64,000 bases of DNA from Homarus americanus (taxonomy: Eukaryota > Arthropoda > Malacostraca > Decapoda > Nephropidae), in the NCBI RefSeq assembly GCF_018991925.1, contig NW_024735503.1:4632762-4696761 (forward strand), given 5' to 3'. The notes under the pieces were generated by a model. The model made no database searches and was not told where the DNA came from. It saw only the letters and a list, made by a program, of their open reading frames with translations. The translations under genes were made by a program, and so were the position numbers. Positions 24,838-37,990 of the stretch are shown piece by piece (position 1 is the first letter of the stretch; each line of letters begins with the position of its first letter).

Positions 24838-25900
24838 GTACCTGGTAGCTGAACCATGGTATGTGTTGTCCTGGATAGCTGAATTATGGTATGTGTTGTA
24901 CTGGGTAGCTGAACCATGGTATGTGTTGTACTGGATAGCTGAACTATGATATGTGTTGTACTGGGTAGCTGAACCATGGTATGTGTTGTACTGGGTAGCT
25001 GAACCATGGTATGTGTTGTACTGGGTAGCTGAACCATGGTATGTGTTGTACTGGGTAGCTGAACCATGGTATGTGTTGTACTGGATAACTGAATCATGGT
25101 ATGTGTTGTACTGGGTAGCTGAACCATGGTATGTGTTGTACTGGGTAACTGAACCATGGTATGTGTTGTACTGGGTAGCTGAACCATGGTATGTGTTGTA
25201 CTGGGTAACTGAACCATGGTATGTGTTGTACTGGGTAGCTGAACCATGGTATGTTGCATCACTGTAGCTGAACCATGTATGTTGTACTGGGGTAGCTGAA
25301 TCATGGTGCGGGCAGTTGGATAGCTGAACTATGATATGTGTTGTACTGTAGCCGAACCATGGTAAGGGTAAGGTATTGGGTAGCTTGAACCATGGTATGT
25401 GTTAAAGGATATTGAACTATGATATGTGTTGTACCAGAAGAACCATGGTATGTAAGCTATTGGGTAATAAACCATGGTATGTGTTGTACTGGGTAGCTGA
25501 ACCATGGTATGTGTTGTATTGGGTAGCTGAACCATGGTATGTGTTGTATTGGGTAGCTGAACCATGGTATGTGTTGTACTGGGTAGCTGAACCATGGTAT
25601 GTGTTGTACTGGGTACCTGAACCATGGTATGTGTTGTGCTGGATAGCTGAACTATGATATGTGTTGTACTGGGTAGCTGAACCATGGTATGTGTTGTATT
25701 GGGTAGCTGAACCATGGTATGTGTTGTGCTGGATAGCTGAACTATGATATGTGTTGTACTGGGTAGCTGAACCATGGTATGTGTTGTGCTGGATAGCTGA
25801 ACTATGATATGTGTTGTATTGGGTAGCTGAACCATGGTATGTGTTGTATTGGGTAGCTGAACCATGGTATGTGTTGTACTGGGTAGCTGAACCATGGTAT
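24838..25900. repeat. 30-bp minisatellite, part 1
   Basis: Tandem copies of a 30-bp unit (CTGGGTAGCTGAACCATGGT followed by ATGTGTTGTA). The unit length is divisible by three, so both strands carry long artefactual frames (10-residue repeats such as YWVAEPWYVL or MVQLPSTTHT). Between about 25255 and 25480 the units are irregular. Confidence 0.95.
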
Positions 25901-27784
25901 TACCATTAGTGAACAGGAGAACGAGGGCTTCGACAGGGAGTTTGAGGAGGACATTTTAGGTCAGTTGCAGGACCATCAGCACCTGCTCCAGCCGCTCCCA
26001 CGGGCTGACTTCACTAGACTGGTTGATTGAAGCTACCTGAAGGAGCGCATAGTTCCTGCAGATGTGTCAGCCGTCATAAAAGGGTTTAAATACAAATCAC
26101 CTGGTCAAAGTCACATTAACAAGAAGATCCTGGCTCAACTCCCCGACAACATGCAACGCCTGCCTCGCCTCTGGATACTTCCCTAAGATGTTCAAAATTG
26201 CTGTTATTCGCCTCATACCAAAAGCAGGGAAGCCTCCAAACAAAGTCGAAAACTTTCGACCAATGTCGCTGCTAGAGGTACCTCCCAAAATATTCGAAAA
26301 AATAGTCAACAAGCGATTGCGGATGTATCTGGAGGACGAAGACGTGCATAATCCCCACCAGTTCGGCTTCCGCCAGTACAAAGGCACGTCCACCGCCATA
26401 GCTCAGGCCTACGAGCAGATCGCCAATGCCATGACTGGCCGCCTGCAGTGCAATATAGTACTGAGGGACGTCAGCAAAGCGTTTGACAAAGTTTGGCACG
26501 CAGGGCTGCAGTATAAGATCATACAACTGGGGCTAACCGAAAATCTGACGCGCCTGCTGTGTAACTTCATTATGGACCGCAGAGCCAAAATCAAGATGCA
26601 AGAACATTTTGGAGAAGAATTCTCACTATCGAGCGGCGTGCCTCAGGGCTCTTGTCTCTCACCAACCCTACACACTGTACACGGCTGACCTGCCACCCCC
26701 AATCGTCGGCAGCAGTACGTCATGTATGCCGACGATGTAACACAGATCGTCACCTGCCCAGGAAGGTCCACAGCAAGGATGGCGCGACTCACTGCTCGGG
26801 CAATAGAGATCTCGGAGTATGAACATAAATGGAAAATAAAACAAACAAAACGAAATTTGAGGTCATACCCATAGCCAAATTCAAACCGGCCCCATCGATG
26901 ATCGACGACGAAGAGATTGAGTACTCTAAACAAGGCAGGTTGCTCGGCCTCATCATTTCTCGGACGGGCATCATTCCCCACGTAGGACAGACTAAATAAA
27001 TCCAAAGTCGCCGCAGCCAAATTAAAACGTTTTAAATTGATGCCTGAGAAGATACAAGTTCACCTGTACAAGCGCTGGTGAGGCCTGTGTTGGAGTACCC
27101 ATCTATACCACTCGTCACACTCGGGAAGACTAGACTACAACAACTACAGAGCTTCCAAAACAAGTGTTTGAGGTCAGCCAGTGGCCAGCGCCACCCTACC
27201 AGGGACAGTGAAACCATCAACCTAGAAATAAAACAAGGCCCTCAACTTCAGGTTCCATCGCCTAGGGAAGAAGGTTTGGACAAGCTCTGGACGACCTCAC
27301 AGCCCAGACCACCTACGCGGGAAGACATCGGGAGACCCCACGCCTGGTGCCCCGGAGTCTGCCCCTACAACAACCCAACCCGCGACCCATCTATGTCCGC
27401 CACAGTGATCCACCTTAGATTAAAACTTAGATGATATAAATTCACATTTAACAAGTCACAATCAAGTGAGTCCATAACGTAATACAGTATAAGATGTTAA
27501 TAAACTTGTAATTGTAAAATCAATCTAGTCATTGTCTACTAAAATAACCATTGTGCAACCTCATTCTAAATCCTAGGTTAGCTTAGTTAGCCAACAAACT
27601 CTGTAATATGTAAACAAGGGCGTCGTCCCCTCTGTTTAACTCATTAAACTTCTTTTCCAACCTTTCCCCACGACTATATGTTGTGACTTCTCCATCCCTC
27701 ATGTCTGGCTGTGCCTTGAGCCCCAGCATGCCTTCCATCCTTTCCCACCTTAACCTGGAAAAAAAAAAAAAAACACCATGGTAT
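25891..27784 (+). mobile_element. jockey-like LINE, 5'-truncated insertion with 10-bp target duplication
   Basis: The insertion starts at 25901 inside ORF2 (frame TISEQENEGFDREFEEDIL) and ends in a 15-nt A-tail (27759-27773). It is flanked by ACCATGGTAT at 25891-25900 and at 27775-27784, which is a target duplication of the minisatellite unit. It is colinear with the minus-strand copy at 50957-53190. The RT is recognisable: NKRLRMYLEDEDVHNPHQFG, VSKAFDKVWHAGL, GVPQGSCLSPTL and YVMYADDVTQ (motif C intact). Stops and frameshifts (for example TGA near 26027 and a shift near 26670) make it inactive. The 3' UTR is about 340 bp. Confidence 0.9.
26188..26688 (+). pseudogene. reverse transcriptase fragment of the jockey-like LINE
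   Basis: The largest open piece of the insertion. It carries fingers and palm motifs: VIRLIPKAGKPPNKVENFRP, PPKIFEKIVNKRLRMYL, VSKAFDKVW (motif A) and SSGVPQGSCLSPTL (motif B). The frame then breaks at a small insertion relative to the other copy. Motif C (YADD) follows near 26724-26735 in another frame. It is a non-LTR retrotransposon polymerase, not a host gene. Confidence 0.9.
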
Positions 27785-28258
27785 GTGTTGTCCTGGGTAC
27801 CCTGAACCATGGTATGTGTTGTATTGGTAGCTGAACTATGGTATGTGTTGTATTGGGTAGCTGAACCATGGTATGTGTTATGGGAAGCTGAACCATGGTA
27901 TGTGTTGTACTGGATAACTGAACCATGGTATGTGTTGTACTGGGTAGCTGAACCATGGTATGTGTTGTACTGGTAGCTAACCATGGTATGTGTTGTACTG
28001 GGTAGCTGAACCATGGTATGTGTTGTACTGGATAACTGAATCATGGTATGTGTTGTACTGGGTAGCTGAACCATGGTATGTGTTGTACTGGATAACTGAA
28101 TCATGGTATGTGTTGTACTGGGTAGCTGAACCATGGTATGTGTTGTACTGGATAACTGAATCATGGTATGTGTTGTACTGGGTAGCTGAACCATGGTATG
28201 TGTTGTACTGGATAACTGAACCATGGTATGTGTTGTACTGGGTAGCTGAACCATGGTA
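27775..28258. repeat. 30-bp minisatellite, part 2
   Basis: Continuation of the 24838-25900 array after the LINE insertion. The last 250 bp alternate GGGTAGCTGAACC and GGATAACTGAATC variants, a 60-bp higher-order unit. Confidence 0.95.
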
Positions 28259-28367
28259 GGTGTCCTGTTTTTTGGCCATTGATTGTCAAATAAATATTAG
28301 GATGTGAAAATGTGAACTAAAATAATGTCAGTATGTTGATGATTTAATGCCTTTGTGTCACCTACAG

Positions 28368-29480
28368 GTTGTTTGTGATTGTGGTGGTTTTTGTCATAGT
28401 ATATATGGTGTACATCATTGTGAAGCGTGATGGCGCCATGCTCCCGCAATATTACTATCCCATCAACGGTACGAACAAGTATTTTTATTTGATATTGATA
28501 TTTAGTTCATTTTATATTGGCTAAAGATATAAATTGTTTATGAGTATTGGTATTTCGATATGTGATTCTAGTCTATAAATATAAACAGATGAGGTCGAGA
28601 GGTGTAATTGCAAGATGGAGAACTTACCGAGAGTAATCAAATAGCGCTGGAGTTAGACTTGGTGGTGTCTTGGTTCAACGAGACCACGAAGGAACAATTA
28701 ACCAAACACCACCCGAACCTGCCTGTAAATTTCCTGTACAACACAAACAAACGTCGAAGTTGTAACTTACTACCAACACTCTTCCAGTGAGTACTGGTTC
28801 TGACGTTTATATTCACTATTATCCTGATATCTCTAGATCGTACTTAAGTTAATGGTGTAACTGTACCACCTGTAGTCACACACACATGTCTCTCCTACAG
28901 CATCGAGTGGAGGAACAAACACTGGCAGGAAACAAAAATTTTCAACACCACCATTCACTTGTACTCCGCCTTCTCGGACCCCAACCCAGGTGAGTAGTGT
29001 CTCCTGGCCTGTCAGGCGGCTTCTACCTTAAGTGAGTTTCCGAATTGGTATGATGGGGTCCCTTAAATTAGGTTTAGGCTCGTGGATAAAAATAATGCAG
29101 TTCCTTAGTTATGTTTGTTGGGATCCTTAAGATAAATCTGAACCCAGGTTTGGTGTGACTTAGTTTAGATACGACCTCTTGGATAAGGTTATACAACAAC
29201 GAATTTAAGAGTCATGCTAGTTCAGCGAACGATAGGCCTTTGGGACCCACTTTCACTGATATGACATACCTTTAACTGTTTCTGTACTTGTACAATTATT
29301 TATGAATGAATGAAATGAAATTAATTAAAACATGTAATCCTCTGTACAGACGGAGAACCCTGCGTGAGACTACTTGGTGTCACCAGGAGTACCCACACAG
29401 TGGATGGTGTCAACTCTGGTTCACCTCAAAAGATCCTCCCGTCGTCAGCAAAGTCACCACCTCCGGTACAGTAGGTGACA
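28368..29480 (+). CDS. exons of a type II membrane protein resembling glycosyltransferase family 92
   Basis: There are four exons. Exon a, 28368-28468 (acceptor CTACAG, donor GTACGA), encodes a transmembrane segment (LFVIVVVFVIVYMVYIIV) then KRDGAMLPQYYYPIN. Exon b, 28615-28786, has its acceptor within TTGCAAG. A better-looking acceptor at 28588 would need a one-base shift. Exon c, 28901-28989, contains IEWRNKHWQETKIFNTTIHL followed by YSAFSDPNP. Exon d starts at 29350 (DGEPCVRLLGVTRS), then in the next frame WCQLWFTSKDPPVVSKVTT. Phases 1, 2 and 1 match across the junctions. The pattern W...T.....YSAF.D....VR..GV...CQLWF matches the start of family 92 (formerly DUF23) catalytic domains in Golgi type II proteins. 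A frameshift inside exon d is likely a consensus error. The 5' exon with the start codon and the rest of the catalytic domain are not found. Family assignment is from memory of the motif. Confidence 0.6.
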
Positions 29481-29689
29481 CCTGTGCCACCTTCACCTGA
29501 CTTCTGCCTCTTGGTTGTTGCTGATGGCAGGTGCTTTTGTATAATGACCCACTAGTAGTTGCTGCTTACGGCTGTACATCTAGTAGTGATCCGTCTGGTT
29601 CACCATCAGTACCAGGCTCTCCTAACCTGTTGATAACAAGTTATCACCTCCAATGCAACGTCCTGCCTGCACTGAACTCACCCCCCCAC

Positions 29690-32600
29690 CAGCCTCCACC
29701 GTCACAATCCTCACCCACTGCACCGTCACCACTTTCTGCCAACACCACCATCCCGCCGTCATCACCCTTGCCAATACCGCCCTGCCACCAATATCACCGT
29801 CACCGTCATCCTCCCCTAGTCTTATCCCCCGCCTACCACGGACCTCCACCGTCACGTATCACCCGCCTGCATCCACCCTACTACCAACCTCCACCGTCCA
29901 CCGTCATCACCCTCACACCCGCTGCCCTGCACCAATATCACACCGTCACCATCATCACCACCTTACCATCCCCACCCTCCACCAACCTCACCATCACCAT
30001 CCTCCACCCTGCCATCCCCCCACCCCTACCACCAACCTCCACCCTCCACCATCCTCCACCCTGCCACCATCCCCCACCCTACCACCAACCTCCACCATCA
30101 CCTCTCCACCCTATCCCCACCCTGCCACCATCACCCTTGCCATCCTCACCCACCCACCATCCTCACCCTCCACCTCACCTTACCATCCTCCACCCTCACC
30201 ATCCTCCACCCTCCACCATCCTCCACCCTCCCACCACCCCCACCTTACCACCATCCTCCACCCACTCACCATCCTCACCCTCCACCATCCCCCACCCCTG
30301 CCATCCCACCTACCACCAACCTCCACCCTCACCATCCCTCACCCCTGCCTCCATCCCCCACCCTGCCACCATCAAAACCCTACCACCAACCTCCACACTC
30401 ACCATCCTCCACCCTGCCATCATCCCTCCCAACCACCAACCTCCATCCTCCCAGCATCCTCCACCCTCACCTTCCACCTGTCCCACCCCACCCCCATCCT
30501 GCCTCCATCCCCACCTGCCACCATCCTCCACCCTACCACCAACCTCCACCTCCCACCATCTCCACCCTCCCACCATCCTCCACCTGCCACCTCCCCCACC
30601 CTACACCATCCCCCTCCACCCTGTCACCATCCCCACCCTGCCACCATCCCTCCACCCTACCACCAACCTCCACCCTCCACCATCCTCCTCCACCCTCCCA
30701 CCATCCCTCCACCCTCCCACCATCCCTCCACCCTCCCACCATCCTCCACCCTGCCACCTCCCCCCACCCTGCCACCATCCCCCACCCTGCTCACCATCCC
30801 CTCACTCCCACCATCCTCCACCCTACCACCAACCTCCACCCTCCCACCATCCTCCACCCTCCCACCATCCTCCACCTCCCACCATCCTCCACCCTGCCAC
30901 CATCCCCACCCCTGCCACCATCCCCCACCATACCACCACACCCTCCACCCTCCCACCATCCCCACCCCTGCCACCATCCCCCACCCACCACCAACCTCCA
31001 CCCTCCCACCATCCCTCCACCCTCCCACCATCCCCCACCCTCCACCATCCCTCCACCCTCCCACCAACCTCCTCCACCCCCTGTCACCATCCTCCACCCT
31101 CCCACCACCCCCTCCACCCTGCCACCATCCCCCACCCCTCCCCACCAACCTCCACCTCCCACCATCCCTCCACCCTCCCACCATCCTCCACCCTCCCACC
31201 ATCCCCACCTCCCCACCATCCCTCCACCCCACCAACCTCCACCCTCCCACCATCCTCCACCACCTCCCACCAACCTCCACCCTGTCACCATCTCCACCTC
31301 CCACCATCCTCCCACCCTGCCACCATCCCCACCCCCCACCAACCTCCCCACCCCACCAACCTCCACCCTCCAACCATCCTCCACCCCACCAACCTCCACC
31401 CTGCCACCATCCTCCACCCTCCCAAAATCCTCCACCCTGCCACCATCCCCCACCCTGCCACCATCCCTCCACCCTGCCACCATCCTCCACCCTACCACCA
31501 ACCCCACCCTCCCCCACCATCCCTCCACCTTCCCACCATCCCCTCCACCTCCCACCATCCACCACCACCCTCCCACCATCCCCCACCTCCCCACCATCCC
31601 CCACCCTCCCCACCCATCCCTCCCCTACCACCATCCCCCACTCTCCCACCCCACCCCCACCCTCCCACCATCCCCCACCCTGCCACCATCTTCCCCTACC
31701 ACCATCCTCCACCCTACCACCATCTTCCTCCCTGCCACCATCCCCCACCCTACCACCATCCTCCCCCAACCATCATCCTCCCCCCAATCACCATCCCTCA
31801 CCATACCACCATCCTCCCTCCCCCACAACCATCCTCCACCCTCCCACCATCCTCCCCCTCACCACCATCCCCCACCTCTCCCACCATCCCCCACCCTGCC
31901 ACCATCCTTCCCCCCTCACCACCATCCTCCACCCTCCCACCATCCCCCACTCTCCCACCATCCCCCAACCCTGCCACCATCCTCCCCACCACCCTCCTCC
32001 ACCTCCCACCATCCCCCACCCTCCCACCATCACCCACCTCCCACCATCCTCCCACCTCCCACCATCCTCCACCCTCCCCACCATCCCTCCTCCCTCCCCA
32101 CCATCCTCCACCAACCTCCACCCTCCACCCCCACCATCATCCCCCCTGCCACCATCCTCCACCCTCCACCCATCCTCCACCCTCCCACCTTCTCCCCCCA
32201 CCACCATCCCCACCCCTGCCACCATCCTCCACCCCTGCCACCATCCTCCACCCCCACCATCCCCTCCACCCTCCCACATCCCCCACCCTCCCACCATCCC
32301 TCCACCTCCCACCATCCCCCCCTCTCACCATCCTCCACCCTCCCACCATCCCCCACCCTCCCACCATCCCCCACCCTCCCACCATCCTCCACCTCCCCAC
32401 CATCCCCCACCCTCCCACCATCTCCACCCACCATCCTCCACCCTCCCACCATCTCCCTCCTCCCACCATCCTCCACCCTACCACCATCCTCCACCCTCCC
32501 CCATCCCCCAGCCCTCCCACCATCCCCCACCTCCCACCATCCCCCACCCTACCACCATCCTCCCCCACCCATCATCCCCAACAACCATCCTCACCCTCCC

Positions 32601-35600
32601 ACCATCCTCCACCCTCCCACCATCCTCCACCCTACCACCAACCCCACCCTACCACCATCCCCCGCTCCCCACACCTCCCATCCCCTGCCTTGCCACCTCC
32701 AATCCCCCAACCTACCACCAACCCCACCCTACCACCATCACCCCCCACCCTGCCACCTCCCATCCCCCGCCCCACGCCTCCCATCCCCAACCTACCACCA
32801 ACCCCACCCTACCACCATCCCCCACCCTGCCACTCCACATCCCCAAACCCTGCCACCTCCGATCCCCAACCCACCACCATCCCCCACCCTACTTCACCAT
32901 CCCCCACCCTGCCACCTCCCATCCCCAACCCCACCACCAACCCCCACCTACCACCACCCCTGCCCCAACCTCCCTACCCCCACCCTGCCACCCTCCCATC
33001 CCCCAACCTACCACCACAACCCACACCCTGCTACCTCCCCATCCCTGCCCCACTACACCTCCCACATCCCCAACCTAACAAACCCCCAACCAACACCAAC
33101 CCCACCCTACCACCATTCCCCACACCCTGCCACCTCCCCATCCCCAACCTACCACCAACCCCACCCTACCACCATCCCCACCCCTGCCACCTCCCATCCC
33201 CCACCCTGCCACCTCCCATCCCCCAACCCACCACCATCCCCCACCCTGCCACCTCCCATCCCCCCACCCCCACACCTCCATCCCCCAACCTACCACCATC
33301 CCCCACCTACCACCATCCCCACCCCTGCCACCTCCCATCCCCCACCCCACCTCCCATCCCCAACCCACCACCCAACCCCACCCTACCACCATCCCCTGCC
33401 CTGCCACCTCCCCATCCCTGCCCCACCTCCCCATCCCCCCAACCCACCACCTCCCCATCCCCCGCCCTGTTACCTCCCCATCCCCCAACCTACCACCATC
33501 CCCCACCCACCACCACCATCCCCCACCCTGCCACCTCCCATCCCCACCCTGCCACCTCCCATCCCCTGCCCTGCCACCTCCCATCCCCCAACCTACTGCC
33601 AACCCCACCCTGCCACCTCCCATCCCCACCCCACACCTCCCATCCCCCTGCCTCCACCTCCATCCCCCAACCTACCACCACCAACCCCCCACCCCTGACA
33701 CCTCCCATCCCCCACCCTGCCACCCTCCCATCCCCAACCTGCCACCTCCCATCCCCAAACCCACCACCAACCCCCACCCTGCCACCTCCATCCCCCACTG
33801 CCACACCTCCCATCCCCCACCCCCACATCCTCCCATCCCCAAACCCACCACCAACCCCCACCCTACCACCATCCCCACCCTGCCACCTCCCCATCCCCTT
33901 GCACTCACACCTCTCCCAACCTACCACCAACCCCACCCTACCACCATCCCCACCCTGCCACCTCCCATCCCCCACTCCTACACCTCCCCATCCCCCCACC
34001 CCTGCCAACCCATCCCCCTGAATCCCACACCAACCCCCACCCTACCACCAACCCCCTGCCCCTGCCACCTCCCATCCCCTGCCCTGCCACCTCCCATCCC
34101 CCAACCCCTGCCACCCTCCCAACCCCCACCCTACCACCATATCCCCAACCTCTGCCACCATATCCTGCCACCTCCCCATCCCCCCAACCTACCACCAACC
34201 CCCAGCCTACCACCATCCCCCACCCTGCCCACCTCCCATCCCCACCACCCCTCCCATCCCCGCCGCTCTGCCACCTCCACCTCCGTCCCTGCCACCTCCC
34301 ATCCCCAGAACCCACCACCATCCCCCACCCTACTCACCATCCCCCTGCCCTGCCACCATCCCCACCCCACCGCCAACCCTCCACCTCCCACCATCCTCCA
34401 CCTCCCACCAACCCCACCCTACCACCATCCCCCACCCTGCCACCTCTCCATCCCGCCTTGCCACCTCCCATCCCCCAACCCCACCACCTCCCATCCCCCA
34501 ACCCACCACCAACCCCCCACCCTGCCACCTCCCATCCCCAAACTCTGCCACCTCCCATCCCCCACCAACTGCCACCTCTCCCATCCCCAACCCACCACCC
34601 CAACCCCCACCCCACCACCATCCCCCCACCCCACACCTCCCATCCCTGCACTCCACTCCCTCCCCTAACCCACACCACCAACCCCACCCTACCACCATCC
34701 CCCACCCTGCTGCCACTCCCAACTCCCTCTCTCTGCCACCTCCCCATCCCCCCACCCTGCCACCTCCCATCCCCAACCCCACTCACACCAACCCCCACCC
34801 TACCACCAACCCCGCCCTGACACCTCCCATCCCCCTCCTCTCCATCCCCCACCCCACACCTCCCAACCCCCACCCCTACCACCATCCCCCCCACCCTGCC
34901 ACCTCCCATCCCCCAGCTCCCACACCTCCCCATCCCCCAACCTACCACCAACCCCCAGGCCTACCACCCATCCCCCCACCCCTGTCACCTCCCCATCCCC
35001 ACCCTGCCACCCTCCCCACCCTGCCCCCACCTCCCATCCCCCCGCCCTGCCACCTCCCCATCCCCCAACCCACCCACCATACCCACCCCACCACCATCCC
35101 CCGCCCTGCCACCATCCCCCACCCTACCTGCCAACCTCCACCTCCCACCATCCTCCACCCTCCCACCAACCCCACCCCAACACCACCCATCCCCACACCC
35201 TGCCACCTCCCATCCCCTGCCCTGCCACCTCCCATCCCCCAACCCATACCACCAACCCCCCCTGACCCTACACCTCCCCATCCCCCGCCCCTACCACCAC
35301 CCATCCCCCAACCCACACCACCCCCAACCCTACCACCATCCCCCAAATCTCTGTCACCTCCCATCCCCCACCCCACACCTCCATCCCCAGTGCCCTGCCA
35401 CCTCCCATCCCCCCCTCCACACCTCCTATCCCCAACCTACCACCAACCCCCACCCTACCACCATCCCCCACCCTGCCACCTCCCATCCCCAACCCTGCCA
35501 CCTCCCATCCCCCTGAACCCACCACCAACCCCCACCCTGCCACCTCCCATCCCCCACCCTGCCACCTCCCATCCCCCAACCCACCACCAACCCCACCCTT

Positions 35601-35879
35601 ACCACCATCCCCCACCCCTGCCACCTCCCACCCCCCACCCTGCCACCTCCCATCCCCACCCTGCCACCTCCCATCCCCAACTCCACCACCAACCCCACCC
35701 CACCACCACCCCCCCACCCCCCACCCTCCCATCCCCCCTGACACTGCCACCTCCCCCCCCCCCCAACCCACCACCAAACCCCACCCTACCACCATCCCCA
35801 CCCCACACCTCCCCATCCACCACCCCACACCCCCCATCCCCACCCCACACCTCCCATCCCCTGCTCCCCATCCCCAGAT
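29690..35879. repeat. C-rich minisatellite block, about 6.2 kb
   Basis: From 29690 to about 32650 the dominant unit is 18 bp (CCACCCTCCCACCATCCT). From about 32650 to the gap it is about 22 bp (CCACCTCCCATCCCCCACCC followed by TG), often within 55-60 bp composites. The plus strand has almost no G and the minus strand is G-rich with many GGG runs. The 1,496-codon plus-strand frame (29531-34021) and the long minus-strand Gly/Trp/Val frames arise because the sequence cannot form stop codons. They lack any other coding signal. Confidence 0.95.
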
Positions 35880-35979
35880 NNNNNNNNNNNNNNNNNNNNN
35901 NNNNNNNNNNNNNNNNNNNNNNNNNNNNNNNNNNNNNNNNNNNNNNNNNNNNNNNNNNNNNNNNNNNNNNNNNNNNNNN
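35880..35979. other. assembly gap (100 N)
   Basis: Exactly 100 N, breaking the distal edge of the C-rich minisatellite. The true array length is unknown. Confidence 0.99.
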
Positions 35980-37315
35980 ATGATGTGCTTCGTTCCAGTG
36001 CATATTACTGCCAATCTTATCATTATAATACGATAATTATTATTAAAAAGACAACATTAACTATAGCCTAATAGAACCTGACCTACCCAACCAAAGAAAC
36101 CTACTAACCCTAGCTGGGGTCTCTGCCCCACCATAATCAAACAGAAAGTACTTATTTTTGGTAATGATGCAGTTTACAGCAACCACAGAATTCGGAAATT
36201 CACTTCACTCAATCGATAGAACTATTTTTCAGTCATTTTCTTATATTACACTTCTGTAAAATTGATAATAAGAGTTAATGATTTTAAAAATAATAAAATC
36301 AGAGCACCTGTTATCCAAATTGTATTTACACATACTTTGCTTACCTCCACGCATGTGCGAAATGACCCCAATCAAATCGAGGTTGGCACGACCATTCAAA
36401 TCTAGGGTGGGGTGGCTGCATCAATCAAATCTAGAAAGAGGTGGCCAGCCAATCAAATTTAAGGCGTGGCGCAGCCAATCAAATCTAGAGGCGGGGTGGC
36501 CCAATCTAATACAATAAAATCTAGACTTTGAATTCAACCAGTTAGCTTCAATATTGTGGGTGCCAGGATGCAGGACATTTTTAATCAGTTGCAACATGGA
36601 GCCATAACGTGCTAAGTCGTTCGATTGACAGAAGTTTATCGTGTTATTTCATTCTAAAAATAAAACTTTAGATAACAGAGGAACCCGATGCATTCTGGTC
36701 TGTTCTTTATATTCTCGTGTGGGTTGACCATGTGACTAGGGTTATTACATAGCATTTCAGGGTCCAGGCGAACCCCCTGCTATGGGAATTACCGGGGTCC
36801 AGGTGCAAAGGCCCCATTGAAGTTAGGTTAGGTTTAGTTTTGGTCATGTGGTATAAGTTAGGCACAGAGTCCAGAAATTCAGAACACGAAATTGATTGAA
36901 CTATTATGAGGATAAATCACAAATAGGTGGTTTCTGACAAAAGTGAAGAGTTAGTTTAGAAATATTTGCATGAAACCCATCGAAAACCTTTTTTTTTTTT
37001 TCAAATTCCATAGTTGCTGTAATATGCACATTTACATATTTTGATATGTTAACAATGAAAATAACTTTCAAAGCGTGATCACGTAATTTTGTTTTTTTGT
37101 GGACATGAGAGTGAGTAGTGGGCAGCTACCAAACAGGGACTCGTAAATAATAAAATAATTAACGGTTTATTGAAAAGTTCTGCAGCCCAAAGGCTGAAAA
37201 TATACATTGGACATAAATGACTTATTATATACATGGGTGGTTTAACAAGAGCCTTCATTAAAGAAAGGTAAAGGAACATACAGATTAATGTCGGTGTTGA
37301 ACAGCAAACACGTAG
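35980..37315. other. intergenic sequence, one small tandem repeat
   Basis: No gene is recognised. It includes the CAATCAAATCTAG-type tandem repeat at 36365-36530. Confidence 0.5.
36365..36530. repeat. tandem repeat of about 33 bp, CCAATCAAATCTAG type
   Basis: Five diverged units, each with CAATCAAATCTAG followed by a GGGGTGGC-like segment. Several units contain a CCAATCA sequence. A cluster of CCAAT-box matches is a by-product of the repeat, and a regulatory role is unsupported. Confidence 0.7.
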
Positions 37316-37321
37316 TGTAGT

Positions 37322-37990
37322 AACCCCCCCCCCAGATGGATGTTAGGAGAGACCTCACGTGGTGTATTAGTTCCCTCACATATGGTGTTATAGGGACCTG
37401 GCTGGCGTAGTAATTCCCTCACAGATGATGCTATTAGGGACCACGTGGGTGTGGCAATTCCCTCACAGATGGTGTTATATGAGAGGCCTCCGTGGTGTGT
37501 ACTCCCTCACAGATGGTGTTATGAGGGCCTCCGTGGTGTAGTAATTCCCTCACAGATGGTGTTATAGGGGCCTCATGTGGTGTAGTAATTCCCTCACAGA
37601 TGGTGTGATGGGGCCTCCGTGGTGTAGTATTCCCTCACAGATGGTGTTATATGAGGGCCTCACGTGGTGTAGTAATTCCCTCCCACACATGGTGTTGAGG
37701 GGCCTCCGTGGTGTAGTAACCCTCACAGATGGTGTTGAGGGGGCCTCCGTGGTGTAATTCCTCTCCAGATGGTGTTATGGGGTGCCTCATGTGCCCTCAC
37801 AGATGGGTTATAGGGGCCTCCGTGGTGTAATAATTCCCTCACAGATGGTGTTATGAGGGGCCTCCGTGGTGTAGTAACTCCCTCGATGGGTGTTATGAGG
37901 GGCCTCACGTGGTGTAGTAATTCCCTACATGGTGTTATGAGGGACCTGATGTGGTATTAATTCCCTCACAGATGGTGTTATATGGTGAGG
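37322..37990. repeat. minisatellite of about 44 bp
   Basis: About 15 copies of a unit with CCTCACAGATGGTGTTATGA followed by GGGGCCTCCGTGGTGTAGTAATT. The units vary in length from 35 to 46 bp through small deletions, mainly in G and T runs. Confidence 0.9.

Noticed and set aside
24822..28279. 10-residue-repeat proteins on both strands
   Set aside because: The 30-bp unit is a multiple of three, so both strands stay open. The frames are not supported by splice sites and are interrupted by a LINE.
18748..29480. Joining the 18.7 kb open exon to the family 92-like exons
   Set aside because: The splice phases (0 and 2) do not match and no linking exon was seen.
29531..34021. 1,496-codon proline-rich ORF
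   Set aside because: It runs through a C-rich minisatellite that cannot form stop codons on that strand. The residues change frame with unit length, and equally long frames occur in other frames and on the other strand.
37322..37990. Array resembling CRISPR repeats and spacers
   Set aside because: The whole unit is repeated with no unique spacers, and the context is eukaryotic. It is a minisatellite.
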